A DNA stretch of 64,000 nt, taken from positions 186,001 through 250,000 of the forward strand of contig QAMT01000023.1 of the NCBI GenBank assembly GCA_003150755.1. Direction: 5' to 3'. This stretch comes from Phascolarctobacterium sp. (GTDB lineage Bacteria > Bacillota > Negativicutes > Acidaminococcales > Acidaminococcaceae). Positions within the stretch are counted from its first letter, which is position 1, and the number at the start of each line of letters is the position of its first letter. A program made the position numbers and the translations under genes. This document shows positions 17,372-26,167 of this stretch, one piece after another. The notes beneath the pieces were generated by a model. That model searched no databases and was not told where the DNA came from. It worked only from the letters and a program-made list of their open reading frames with translations.

Positions 17372-18169
17372 ATGAAACTGATAACATTTTTACTTTACGT
17401 TTGCTGTTTTTTGCTGCCGCTATCCGCTTACGCGGAGGATGCGCGCCTGGCAGAAGTTTTTAACCACGCTAACGCAAACGGCACCATTGTTATTTACGAT
17501 ACCGCAAGCGATAAATATTACATTCACAATGATAAGCGTGCTAACGAAAGATTTTACCCGGCTTCCACCTTTAAAATTTTTAATAGCCTGATTGCCCTCA
17601 GCGAAGACATTGTAAAAGATGCGGACGAAGTATTTTACAAATACAACGGCGAAAACGTTTACCTTGACAGCTGGAAAAGCGACGCCAGCCTGCGCAGCGC
17701 GATTAAACTTTCGCATGTGCCTGCCTATAAGGAACTTGCCAGCCGCATCGGTTTAGCAAAAATGCAGCACAACCTGCATAAACTGCATTACGGTAATGAA
17801 ACCTGCGGTACAAAGATTGATAGCTTCTGGCTGGAAGGCCCGCTTGCCATCAGCGCCGCTGAACAAGTACAGCTTTTAACAGCACTGTCGCAAAAAGCGC
17901 TGCCGTACCCACAATCCACGCAAGCGCAGGTTATTGATATTACCACTTTAAACAAAGCGCCGGGTTACACGCTGCACGGCAAAACCGGCTGGGCAACGGA
18001 TAACATTAAAACGCCTGCGGGCTGGTTTATTGGCTGGGCCGAAACACCGCGCGGCAAGTATGTTTTTGCGCTTAATATGGATTTAGCCGATGCGAAAAAC
18101 CTGCCGCAAAGAGAAAGTATAGCCATGGAGTGCCTTCAATCTTTAAAACTTTTGCCGGGGCGTGTATAA
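17372..18169 (+). CDS. Class D (OXA-type) beta-lactamase
   Basis: The 265-residue secreted serine hydrolase has a signal peptide (cleavage near AYAED) and all class D motifs in order and at normal spacing: STFK at 65-68 with the acylating Ser and carbamylatable Lys, SHV at 114-116, YGN at 140-142, FWLEGPL with the Trp near the active site, and KTG at 204-206. These enzymes hydrolyse penicillins; the spectrum cannot be read from sequence. GAGGAG precedes the ATG. The gene is collinear with metNIQ and has neither flanking mobile element nor integron site, so it looks like a resident chromosomal gene. A BlaR-type sensor domain was considered but there is no membrane domain fused to it. Confidence 0.9.
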   Translation: MKLITFLLYVCCFLLPLSAYAEDARLAEVFNHANANGTIVIYDTASDKYYIHNDKRANERFYPASTFKIFNSLIALSEDIVKDADEVFYKYNGENVYLDSWKSDASLRSAIKLSHVPAYKELASRIGLAKMQHNLHKLHYGNETCGTKIDSFWLEGPLAISAAEQVQLLTALSQKALPYPQSTQAQVIDITTLNKAPGYTLHGKTGWATDNIKTPAGWFIGWAETPRGKYVFALNMDLADAKNLPQRESIAMECLQSLKLLPGRV

Positions 18170-18209
18170 TAAAACCAGCAGCAATTTAAGCTTAGAAAGA
18201 AGGGTTATT

Positions 18210-19328
18210 ATGGCTTATCTGGGAGAAAACATCAAAAAACTTGGCTTTGGCCTGATGCGCCTGCCGAAAAACGGCGAAGCCATTGATATTGAACAGACTA
18301 AAAAAATGGTTGATATGTTTTTGGAAGCCGGCTTTACGTATTTTGACACGGCCTGGGCTTATCCCGGCAGCGAAGACGCTATCCGCCAGGCATTGGTAGA
18401 ACGCTATCCGCGCGATAAATTTCAGCTGGCAACCAAAAATGCCGCCTGGATTAACTGCAAAACGCGCGAAGAAGCCGTCAGCCAGTTTGAAACCAGTTTA
18501 AAACAAACCGGCGCAGGCTATTTTGACTTTTACCTTTTGCATAATCTCGGCGAAAGCCGCACCAAATATTTTGACGATTTTGATATGTGGAACTTTGTGC
18601 AGGAAAAGAAAGCCGCGGGGCTTATCAAACACGTTGGTTTTTCCTTCCACTCCACGCCGGAAGAACTGGATGCGATTTTAACCGCGCACCCGGAAATGGA
18701 ATTTGTGCAGCTGCAAATCAATTACGCCGACTGGGATTACCCGGCTGTACAGTCGCGCCGCTGCTATGAAGTTGCGCGCAAACACGGCAAACCGGTCGTT
18801 ATTATGGAGCCTGTCAAAGGCGGCATGCTGGCTAATCCGCCGGAAAGCGTGCATAAAATTTTAAAGGACGCTGAACCAGATATGTCCGTTGCCAGCTGGG
18901 CCATCCGCTTTGCGGCACATCTGGACGGCATTATTACCGTGCTTTCAGGCATGAGCAGCGTTGAGCAGATGCAGGATAATCTGTCCTATATGAAGGACTT
19001 CAAAGGTTTAAGCGCCGGCGAAGAAGCAACGCTGAAAAAAGCGCAGGAAGAACTGGCAAAAATTCCGCTTATCCCATGCACAACCTGCAACTACTGCGCC
19101 AAAGTCTGCCCGATGCACATCGGCATCAGCGGCAGCTTTACAGCAATGAACTATTATACGCTGTATAAAAATAAGCCTGCCGCACAGCACCAGGAAAACT
19201 GGCTGGTAGGCGGCCACGGCCTGAAAAAAGCTGCCGAGTGCATTAAATGCGGCGCGTGCGAAAAAGCCTGCCCGCAGCATATTAAAATCCGTGATGAACT
19301 TGAAAAAGCATCGGCAGTATTAGGGTGA
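18210..19328 (+). CDS. Aldo/keto reductase with C-terminal 2[4Fe-4S] ferredoxin domain
   Basis: I chose the ATG at 18210 (AGAAAGAAGGG upstream); an in-frame start at 18162 overlaps the previous gene. The 372-residue protein has an AKR barrel (about residues 5-280; FDTAWAYPGSE carries the Asp/Tyr region, then LATKNA and LHNLG) and a ferredoxin tail with CTTCNYCAKVCP (about 288-299) and CIKCGACEKACP (about 348-359). Members of this family are predicted oxidoreductases in anaerobes; electron partner and substrate are unknown. Confidence 0.9.
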   Translation: MAYLGENIKKLGFGLMRLPKNGEAIDIEQTKKMVDMFLEAGFTYFDTAWAYPGSEDAIRQALVERYPRDKFQLATKNAAWINCKTREEAVSQFETSLKQTGAGYFDFYLLHNLGESRTKYFDDFDMWNFVQEKKAAGLIKHVGFSFHSTPEELDAILTAHPEMEFVQLQINYADWDYPAVQSRRCYEVARKHGKPVVIMEPVKGGMLANPPESVHKILKDAEPDMSVASWAIRFAAHLDGIITVLSGMSSVEQMQDNLSYMKDFKGLSAGEEATLKKAQEELAKIPLIPCTTCNYCAKVCPMHIGISGSFTAMNYYTLYKNKPAAQHQENWLVGGHGLKKAAECIKCGACEKACPQHIKIRDELEKASAVLG

Positions 19329-19356
19329 CAGATTTGTAAATTACTTTTTTAACATT

Positions 19357-19389
19357 AAAACGGCATGGATTAATCCATGCCGTTTTTTT
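19357..19389. terminator. Bidirectional terminator between convergent genes
   Basis: A 13-bp stem (AACGGCATGGATT with its complement around TTAATCC) is flanked by A on one side and seven T on the other. It serves both the aldo/keto reductase and the convergent unknown gene at 19406. Confidence 0.92.
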
Positions 19390-19405
19390 ACATTACAATA
19401 ACTAT

Positions 19406-20803
19406 TTACAAACTATCATAAAGTCTGTCAATTTCATCAAATTCAGCCTGTAATTTTTTACCTATTTCATTTTCTACAAATTCCTGTTCAAGCTTTGCAA
19501 TAAATCTTAAATCCGTAAACAAATGCCCTATTGTTGATAACAAACTACCTATATCTAAATTTTTAGGATTTTTAGTAATACAGGTATTTAAAATCGTACT
19601 TGTAGAAGCAATAGCATTAGAAACTAATAATATCTTTCTTGTCCTTGCCTCGTATATTTTTTGCGGAACATCGTCAGTTCTGTACAAACCATGCGCCAGA
19701 CCTATAACAATGTCAAAAATCATAGAAACGATATAAGAAACACCTACTATTTTAATGTCACGCGCAGCACATAAGGCGTCATACTGATTTTTATAAAGTT
19801 CACCAGCAAAGTTTTTAAAAACTGTTGAAATTATCGGAATCGGCAACCCAACCTTTGTATTAACATCAGATTTTAAATGCTGTGCCTGTGCAAATACAGC
19901 CGCAGGCAAATTTAAATAATCCGCTTTAGCCACCTGATAACTTTCTTGTAACATTATCAAAATACTCACTTTTTGTGGGGTTATCATCATTTTAGGTTTT
20001 CTTATTACACGGTAAGACTCCAAAGTGGTCAGTGTAATAATATCTGTCAGTATATTTGCCGTTCCAAAAAACCAGCCTAAAACCGGATCATGCCCTAATG
20101 TATATAAGCGATGATATTTACCGCCAATATTTAATCCAAGAGCAGATGACCCCGTAGTTATATCATACGGTGGTGTTTGATACAAAATGTTTTGCCAGTA
20201 ACCATTTTTATGGTCAGAAAAAGTTTCTTTAAATTTATCGTTTGCTTTTCTATGAGCGTCCTCTATACTTTTATCATTATGTGTAAGCCTTTTTTTATGG
20301 TCAAAGCTTTCGCCATAACCGTATTTTTTAGCCACATACGGAAATAACAAAGATTTAACTACCTGCAAACCGGTTGCTATTGCAAGAAAACTTAAATCCG
20401 TTTTATTTATAATGCTTGTTTGTTTTGAAAACTCACGATAAATTTCATCGCGCATTTTATACGCATTGTCAATTTCGCCAGCAGTTAATATATCTTCCAT
20501 GCCGACTTTTTCCGGAGTATATTTACTTGCTTCATGCACTATTGTTTCCCAGTTTTCAACAACAGGTTTATGCTGCATTTTACTTTTAGCAGCACATTCT
20601 TTTGCTTGCCTTTTTGCAGCAGCTACTTCAGAAACACATCCCAGTCTTTGCAGTATTTTTTCTGAAGCGGCAATATTTGCATCGGCATCATTACGCAAAT
20701 CGCGCACAGAGGTATCGTTCAGCATAGTTTCAGACCGCCGCAAATTGTCTTTCAATACTCTGTTCCTATCATTTTCTTCTTTGGTATATTCGAACTCGCT
20801 CAT
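19406..20803 (-). CDS. Unrecognised 465-residue protein of an A/T-rich two-gene island
   Basis: I do not recognise this family. The ATG at 20803 (MSEFEYTKEEN) follows AAGGATATTATA and is preferred to one at 20821 inside the upstream gene. There is no signal peptide. Residues of about 1-130 are charged and helical; hydrophobic stretches lie near 138-157 (LSFLAIATGLQVVKSLLF) and 353-373 (IVGVSYIVSMIFDIVIGLAH). A glycine- and aromatic-rich motif near 235-254 (TLGHDPVLGWFFGTANILTD) looks like a conserved core. The base composition is clearly richer in A and T than the neighbours, and the gene follows the 182-residue partner almost without a gap, so the two are probably one transferred unit. No enzymatic motif was found. 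Confidence 0.75.
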   Translation of the reverse strand: MSEFEYTKEENDRNRVLKDNLRRSETMLNDTSVRDLRNDADANIAASEKILQRLGCVSEVAAAKRQAKECAAKSKMQHKPVVENWETIVHEASKYTPEKVGMEDILTAGEIDNAYKMRDEIYREFSKQTSIINKTDLSFLAIATGLQVVKSLLFPYVAKKYGYGESFDHKKRLTHNDKSIEDAHRKANDKFKETFSDHKNGYWQNILYQTPPYDITTGSSALGLNIGGKYHRLYTLGHDPVLGWFFGTANILTDIITLTTLESYRVIRKPKMMITPQKVSILIMLQESYQVAKADYLNLPAAVFAQAQHLKSDVNTKVGLPIPIISTVFKNFAGELYKNQYDALCAARDIKIVGVSYIVSMIFDIVIGLAHGLYRTDDVPQKIYEARTRKILLVSNAIASTSTILNTCITKNPKNLDIGSLLSTIGHLFTDLRFIAKLEQEFVENEIGKKLQAEFDEIDRLYDSL

Positions 20804-20813
20804 TATAATATCC

Positions 20814-21362
20814 TTATGCAATTCCTAAATCATGTTCCAAATCACGAATAGCTGCTTGCAAAAGAATATTGAGAGAATTTAAATAGTCCAGTCGCTCTTT
20901 ATCGGCTGCGCGTTCTTCAGCCAAAGCTTTTAAAATTGCATTTTGCTTTGCAAGTGCTTCTCTATAACAAAGTTCTTTAGCTTCCCTTAATCTTTTGTTT
21001 TTAAAATGAGAAGCAATTCCCACTCCAAGACTGCCTAAAATAACTGCCGGTGCAGCAAGTACTCCTATACCGGCAACCATTCCACCACCAATAAGCGCAC
21101 CGGCAGCCGCTAAACCACTGGTAATGCCGGCGGCACTAAGCCCAACAACAGAACCACCTAAATAAAGTGCAGCAAACCCAATGGCGCTGCCCGCGCCAAC
21201 GCCTAATGCTCCGGATAACACCTCAGAAATTTGAGAATCTGTAATTTTTCTGCTTTTGTCATTAACAGCTGCACCAGCTTCTTCTATTACGACCAATACA
21301 GTTTTTAAAGCATTTTCATTTTGAAATTTCATATCATCTTTGTTGGTTATGTATTTACCCAT
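20814..21362 (-). CDS. Unrecognised glycine-zipper membrane protein, first gene of the island pair
   Basis: The 182-residue protein has a polar N-terminus (about 1-48), a long glycine- and alanine-rich hydrophobic region (about 50-118, with GLAAAGALIGGGMVAGIG) and a charged coiled coil (about 120-180, KNKRLREAKELCYREALAKQ). The Gly/Ala spacing is that of glycine zippers, which pack membrane helices or form pores. There is no signal peptide. A GGAGTG-like ribosome site precedes the ATG. It ends 10 bp before the start of its partner. Function unknown; I cannot tell a structural membrane protein from an effector. Confidence 0.75.
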   Translation of the reverse strand: MGKYITNKDDMKFQNENALKTVLVVIEEAGAAVNDKSRKITDSQISEVLSGALGVGAGSAIGFAALYLGGSVVGLSAAGITSGLAAAGALIGGGMVAGIGVLAAPAVILGSLGVGIASHFKNKRLREAKELCYREALAKQNAILKALAEERAADKERLDYLNSLNILLQAAIRDLEHDLGIA

Positions 21363-21787
21363 AATGGCACTCCTTTGTTTTTAAATTATAACCTTTAGTT
21401 AATTTTAAAAAAGTGTACTTTTTTTAAGCTAAATTATACATTACAAATTCATTATACCATTAAACCTTATTTTTTCAAAGCTTATAAGTGTTTTAGGATG
21501 TGTTAAATTAACTTGCAAAAAAGTACACATTCCTGCAAAATACAGCATTTTATTTCTTGCCTTTTGACATTTTTCATTATAAACTTCTTCAAATAAATTG
21601 TTGCACTTTATATCTTCACCAAATTGTTAATTCTGTTTTAATAAATTTTAAACCAAAGCTGGTTAGAATAAATCTATCCGGCTTTTATATTATGTATCTT
21701 TTTTAGTGCAATTTTTAAAACATTATTTAGATTTATTTTTTTACTTATAAGTGCTATAATTGGTACATACTTTCACAAGGAGAAGCC
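21363..21787. other. A/T-rich divergent intergenic region
   Basis: This 425-bp stretch separates the island genes (minus) from the ttcA-like gene (plus) and contains no credible coding frame. It holds an extended -10 (TGCTATAAT, 21752-21760) for the ttcA-like gene, TATAAT-like sequences on the minus strand near 21427-21466, and two similar sites built on GTGTAC next to A/T runs (around 21408-21424 and 21522-21533, the second inverted). No RNA gene was recognised. Confidence 0.6.
21751..21760 (+). promoter_or_regulatory. Extended -10 promoter of the ttcA-like gene
   Basis: TGC followed by TATAAT at 21755-21760 lies 28 bases before the start codon. No clear -35 is seen, which is acceptable for an extended -10. 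Confidence 0.65.
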
Positions 21788-22588
21788 ATGAGCCGCAAAC
21801 CCTTTGTGCCAGCAGATTTATTGAGTAAGCTGTGGCGCTGCATAATTGAATTTGAAATGATAAAGGACGGCGACCGCGTTTTGATTGGCCTGTCCGGCGG
21901 CAAAGACAGCATGTTTTTAACTGCCGCGCTGGCAGAAGTGCAGCAGTATGCGCCGTTTAAATTTGAACTGGCCTGCTACACCGTTGATACCATGTTCAGC
22001 ACGGAGTTTCCCAAAAACGAATTGGAAAATTTTTGCGCGCAGTACGGCCTTAAACATTACAGCAGCAAGGTTGACGTTATGGAAGCATGGCAAAACCGCA
22101 CCAATACGCCCTGCTTTACCTGCGCATACTTCCGCCGCGCCGCCACCAACCGCACGGCGCTGGAGCTTGGCTTTAACAAGGTTGCCTGGGCGCACCACCA
22201 CGACGACGCTGTGGAAACTTTCTTTTTAAACCTCGTTGCCAGCGGCCAGCTGAAAACCTTTTTGCCGGTAACGCCGCTGAGCCGTACTGGGCTTACGCTT
22301 ATCCGCCCGCTTTTATACTACCGCGAGGCAGAAATAATCAGCATGGTTCAGCAGCTTGGGCTGACGCCGCTGAAAAACCCCTGCCCCTACGACGGGCACA
22401 CCAAACGCCAGGAAGCAAAAGAACTGCTCGTCGCTCTGCAAAAATTCAACCCCGAAGCCTATGACCACCTGGCAGCAGCCATGCGCACCGCGCCTACGGA
22501 GCTCTGGCCTGCCAAATGCGGCAAAAAAGAACTGGCAGATAAATTTCATGCTTTTTGGCAGCAAAAACATAACCGCAGGCAGGAATAA
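21788..22588 (+). CDS. ttcA: TtcA-like tRNA 2-thiolation protein (PP-loop ATPase)
   Basis: The 266-residue protein has the PP-loop SGGKDSMFL (about residues 37-45) for tRNA adenylation, the CxxC pair in PCFTCAYFRRAA (about 103-114) and a further Cys in NPCPYDGHTKRQ (about 198). TtcA holds a [4Fe-4S] cluster on these cysteines and thiolates cytidine 32 of tRNA. It is somewhat short for TtcA, so a related PP-loop tRNA-modifying enzyme is possible. The ATG follows AAGGAGAAGCC. Confidence 0.8.
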   Translation: MSRKPFVPADLLSKLWRCIIEFEMIKDGDRVLIGLSGGKDSMFLTAALAEVQQYAPFKFELACYTVDTMFSTEFPKNELENFCAQYGLKHYSSKVDVMEAWQNRTNTPCFTCAYFRRAATNRTALELGFNKVAWAHHHDDAVETFFLNLVASGQLKTFLPVTPLSRTGLTLIRPLLYYREAEIISMVQQLGLTPLKNPCPYDGHTKRQEAKELLVALQKFNPEAYDHLAAAMRTAPTELWPAKCGKKELADKFHAFWQQKHNRRQE

Positions 22589-22643
22589 TCCCCGCTGCGG
22601 CGAATAATAAAGTTTATATCACAATCTGACCGGAGGTTTTTTA

Positions 22644-23354
22644 ATGACAGTAAGAGAGTTTAAGCAAAATTATTTTTGTTTTAAAGGCCGCCTGAACCGC
22701 AAGCCTTTTCTTATGCGCCTGATGATGCTGGGCGCAATCAGCATATTTTTTGTACTTATCGTTATCAATGCCGAGCCGCATTTAAAGGCTGACCCGGCGC
22801 ATTTTGCCACTAACGTGCGCAAATCGCTGGTATTTTGGGTTTACTATATCCCGCTGATTATTGCCAGCATTTCGCTTGGTGTGCGCCGCCTGCACGACCT
22901 TAATCTCAGCGGCTGGTGGATGCTTTTGGGAACGGGCGCGCTTTTAAGCAGCGTCAATACCGGCAACAGCGCTATTGACCTTGCCGCAGCAATTTTGTTT
23001 TACATTGCCCAGCTGTTCAATTTATTTTTGATTTTCTTCCGCGGCACCAAAGGGCCTAACCGCTTTGGCGAAGACCCCGTACCGCAGCCGGTAAAAGAAA
23101 AGAAGAAAACCAAAGAAGAACGCCGCGCCGAAGCCAAAGCGCGCAAAGAAGCAGCGGAAGCCGCCAAACGCGCCGACGAAGAACTGGAGCGCCAGATTGC
23201 CGAAGCGCATCCTGATTGGGACGAATACGATTTATACGAAGCCAAAATGGAAATGAAAGCTAAACGCGAAGCAGAAGAAGCTGCTAAAAAAGCAGAAGCC
23301 CAGGCAGCAACCGAAGAAACTGCAACGGAAACCAAAAAAGAAGAAACAAAATAA
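22644..23354 (+). CDS. DUF805 membrane protein with long charged tail
   Basis: Residues of about 1-140 are a DUF805 domain: NYFCFKGRLNRKPF at the N-terminus, hydrophobic helices near 25-43, 67-83 and 90-135, the signature RRLHDLNLSGWW, and FFRGTKGPNRFGEDP at the end. Residues 150-236 are almost entirely Lys, Glu, Ala and Arg, predicted to be one long cytoplasmic helix. DUF805 proteins are poorly characterised. GGAGG precedes the ATG. It follows the ttcA-like gene by 55 bp and is probably co-transcribed. Confidence 0.85.
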   Translation: MTVREFKQNYFCFKGRLNRKPFLMRLMMLGAISIFFVLIVINAEPHLKADPAHFATNVRKSLVFWVYYIPLIIASISLGVRRLHDLNLSGWWMLLGTGALLSSVNTGNSAIDLAAAILFYIAQLFNLFLIFFRGTKGPNRFGEDPVPQPVKEKKKTKEERRAEAKARKEAAEAAKRADEELERQIAEAHPDWDEYDLYEAKMEMKAKREAEEAAKKAEAQAATEETATETKKEETK

Positions 23355-23369
23355 TAAGCTTTTAAGCAC

Positions 23370-23400
23370 AAAAAATCCCGCCGTAAAAGCGGGATTTTTA
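23370..23400. terminator. Bidirectional terminator between DUF805 gene and map
   Basis: An 11-bp stem (AAAAATCCCGC with GCGGGATTTTT) separates two convergent genes and provides a T run on either strand. Confidence 0.92.
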
Positions 23401-23437
23401 TTTTAGGTTATGCAGTTTTAAAACAGCAATTACAAGA

Positions 23438-24250
23438 TTACCAGGCCAGCACTTCCACACCGGTATCAGTAATCAGCACAGTGTTTTCCCACTGGGCCGA
23501 CATACTGCCGTCCTGCGTATAAACAGTCCAGTCGTTGCTGGCGTCGATGAACACATCGCGGCGGCCCGCGTTAATCATCGGCTCAACAGTAAACACCATG
23601 CCCGGCACCATCAGCATGCCGGTATTTTTTTTGCTGTCGTGGCAGACAAACGGTTCTTCGTGGAAATCCACACCGACGCCATGCCCGCCGAATTCCTGCA
23701 CTACGCTGTAACCATGCTTGTGCGCAAACGGGGCAATGGCAGCGCCAATATCACCGATAAAGCCCCAGGGCTTGCAAGCCTCAACGCCGCGGCGCATGCA
23801 CTCCTTGGTAATCGCCACCAAATCCTGGTTAGCTTTATTGACCTTGCCAATCATAAACATGCGCGAAGCATCGGCATAATAGCCGTTATAAATCGTCGTT
23901 ACGTCAACATTGATAATATCGCCGCTTTTCAGCACTGTTTTGTCAGGAATACCATGGCAAACCTGGTCGTTGACAGAAGTGCAGATGCTTTTGGGAAAGC
24001 CGTAAAAACCAAGGCAGGCCGGAATGCCGCCGTTTTTAATGATAAAATCATAAGCCAGAGAATCAATCTCCTCGGTCGTCATGCCTGTTTTAATTTTTTC
24101 GCCGATTAAATCCAGGCAGGCATTGTTAATTTTTGCCGCCGCGCGGATACCTTCAATCTGTTCCGGCGTTTTAATCATATCCATATCGGGTACTTCGCAG
24201 CCTTTTGCCTTGTATTCGGCAATTTTTTCCTGTATAAGTTTAATATCCAT
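23438..24250 (-). CDS. map: Methionine aminopeptidase, type I
   Basis: The 270-residue enzyme removes the initiator Met from nascent proteins. Metal ligands are visible in INVDVTTIYNGYYADASRMF (two Asp), GHGVGVDFHEEP (His), TVEPMI (Glu) and WENTVLI (Glu). A roughly 25-residue N-terminal extension precedes the catalytic core; short extensions of this kind occur in some Firmicute paralogues. It stands alone on the minus strand. Confidence 0.95.
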   Translation of the reverse strand: MDIKLIQEKIAEYKAKGCEVPDMDMIKTPEQIEGIRAAAKINNACLDLIGEKIKTGMTTEEIDSLAYDFIIKNGGIPACLGFYGFPKSICTSVNDQVCHGIPDKTVLKSGDIINVDVTTIYNGYYADASRMFMIGKVNKANQDLVAITKECMRRGVEACKPWGFIGDIGAAIAPFAHKHGYSVVQEFGGHGVGVDFHEEPFVCHDSKKNTGMLMVPGMVFTVEPMINAGRRDVFIDASNDWTVYTQDGSMSAQWENTVLITDTGVEVLAW

Positions 24251-24411
24251 GCAAATCTCCCTTTAATGATGATTTAATTTAATACTGATATTATAACACA
24301 ATAAACGGCGCTAATACAGTCAAAGTTAGTTTGTGCTTACAAATTTATTTTTCTATTCTTTTACGCGCCTTTGTGGTAAAATATTGTTAGTTTTGGTTTA
24401 AGGAGGAACCG

Positions 24412-25053
24412 ATGGAAGCTTATTATTCCCATATTGCTGATTTTATCCTGCATTTTGACCGTTACCTGCCGGTAGTTATGGAGGCCTACGGCCACTGGAT
24501 TTACGCATTTTTATTCATTATTGTCTTTTGCGAAACAGGGCTTGTTGTAACACCGTTTTTACCGGGTGACTCGCTGCTTTTTGCCTGCGGAGCGCTGGCG
24601 GCTACCGCCGATGGTTTAAGCCTGCCGCTTTTAGCCGTTATCTTTTTGGTTGCAGCCATCAGCGGCGATGCATCCAACTATGAAATCGGCAAGCACTTCG
24701 GGCACAGGATGCTTGAAGCGCACTCGCGGTTCATCAAACCCGAATACGTAAAAAAAGCAGAAGAATTTTATGCAAAACACGGTCACAAAGCTATCTTTTT
24801 AGCACGCTTTGCACCGATTGTACGCACCTTTGCGCCGTTTGTGGCCGGCATCGGCAGCATGCATTACCGCACCTTTGCCACTTATAACGTAACCGGCGCC
24901 TGTACCTGGGTTTTTATTTTCCTGGGCGGCGGCTATTTCTTCGGCAACATTCCGTTTATCAAACAGAACTTTTCGTATGTAACCATGGGCATTGTGCTGT
25001 TCTCACTGACTCCGATTGTTTTTGAAGTTATCCGCAGCAAGCGTGCCAAATAA
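24412..25053 (+). CDS. DedA-family membrane protein
   Basis: The 213-residue protein has the DedA/SNARE-associated pattern: FCETGLVVTPFLPGDSLLFACGALA near residue 42-66, GDASNYEIGKHFG near 84-96, and ARFAPIVRTFAPFVAGIGSM near 137-156 before the last helices. DedA proteins act in membrane lipid (undecaprenyl phosphate) flipping or proton-coupled transport. GGAGGAACCG precedes the ATG. It lies 17 bp before the threonine aldolase gene, so the two probably share a transcript. Confidence 0.92.
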   Translation: MEAYYSHIADFILHFDRYLPVVMEAYGHWIYAFLFIIVFCETGLVVTPFLPGDSLLFACGALAATADGLSLPLLAVIFLVAAISGDASNYEIGKHFGHRMLEAHSRFIKPEYVKKAEEFYAKHGHKAIFLARFAPIVRTFAPFVAGIGSMHYRTFATYNVTGACTWVFIFLGGGYFFGNIPFIKQNFSYVTMGIVLFSLTPIVFEVIRSKRAK

Positions 25054-25070
25054 CGAAAGAAGGTTTTAAA

Positions 25071-26105
25071 GTGCATTACTTTACCAGCGACTACACTACC
25101 GGCTGCACGCCGGAAATTTTAGAGGTTTTAAGCGCCACCAACCTGGAAGAAACCCCGGGCTACGGCGAAGATGCTTACTGCGAAGCTGCCCGCGCCTTAA
25201 TCCAGAAGGAATGCGGCCACCCTGATGCTGCCGTTTATTTTATGATGGCAGGCACGCAGACCAACCTGACTATTATTGCAGCGTCTCTGCGTCCGTTTCA
25301 CGGCGTTTACGGCACTGTGCGCAGCCACATCAACACGCACGAAGCAGGCGCGATTGAGCGCGGCGGCCACAAAGTAATTTCCCTGCCAGATACAGACGGC
25401 AAACTTACTGCTGCCCAGATTGCTGCCGAGCAGGAAAAATACCTGCACGACCCCAGCCGCGAACACTTGGTAATGCCCAAAATGGTTTATATCTCACAGC
25501 CGACAGAAATCGGCACGCTGTACAGCAAACAGGAGCTGGAAGATTTATACGCCGTCTGCAAGCAGTACGGCCTGTATTTATATATCGACGGTGCGCGCCT
25601 TGGTTATGGCTTAACCAGCCCTGCCTGCGATTTTACCATGCAGGATATTGCCAACAACTGCGATGTATTTTACATCGGCGGCACCAAATGCGGCCTGCTA
25701 TTTGGCGAAGCAGCAGTTATTTTAAACCCGGCCATTAAAGAAGATTTTATCCCGCTGATGAAACAGTGCGGTTCGGTGCTTGCCAAAGGCAGGCTGCTCG
25801 GCATTCAGTTTGAAGCCATGTTTACCAACGGTTTGTATTACCGAATCTGCAAGCACGGCATTGATACCGCCATGCAGATTAAAACCGCATTGCAGCAAAA
25901 AGGCTTTGAATTTTTGGTTGAATCGCCTACCAATCAGCAGTTTGTAATTTTGCCGAAACAGGTTTACGAAGAAATCAGCAAGCACTTTAATGTTGCCCTG
26001 TGGGAGAACCTTCCGGACGGCAAGGTTGCAGTGCGCATCTGCACCAGCTGGTCTACCTCGCAGGAAGCGGCAGATAAGTTATGTAAATTTATCAAAGAGA
26101 TGTAA
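25071..26105 (+). CDS. Low-specificity threonine aldolase (PLP enzyme)
   Basis: The 344-residue fold type I PLP enzyme starts at GTG, with AGAAAGAAGG upstream. Family features are SDYTTGCTPEIL at the N-terminus, HINTHEAGAIERGGHK, LYIDGARLGYGL and the PLP lysine in YIGGTKCGLLFGE (about residue 208). It should cleave L-threonine or L-allo-threonine to glycine and acetaldehyde. It lies beyond DedA without a terminator between them. Confidence 0.92.
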   Translation: MHYFTSDYTTGCTPEILEVLSATNLEETPGYGEDAYCEAARALIQKECGHPDAAVYFMMAGTQTNLTIIAASLRPFHGVYGTVRSHINTHEAGAIERGGHKVISLPDTDGKLTAAQIAAEQEKYLHDPSREHLVMPKMVYISQPTEIGTLYSKQELEDLYAVCKQYGLYLYIDGARLGYGLTSPACDFTMQDIANNCDVFYIGGTKCGLLFGEAAVILNPAIKEDFIPLMKQCGSVLAKGRLLGIQFEAMFTNGLYYRICKHGIDTAMQIKTALQQKGFEFLVESPTNQQFVILPKQVYEEISKHFNVALWENLPDGKVAVRICTSWSTSQEAADKLCKFIKEM

Positions 26106-26167
26106 ACTGCTCACAATATAAACCTATAAAATAAAGTTCTATTTCATAAACCAAATAATAAAAGCTT

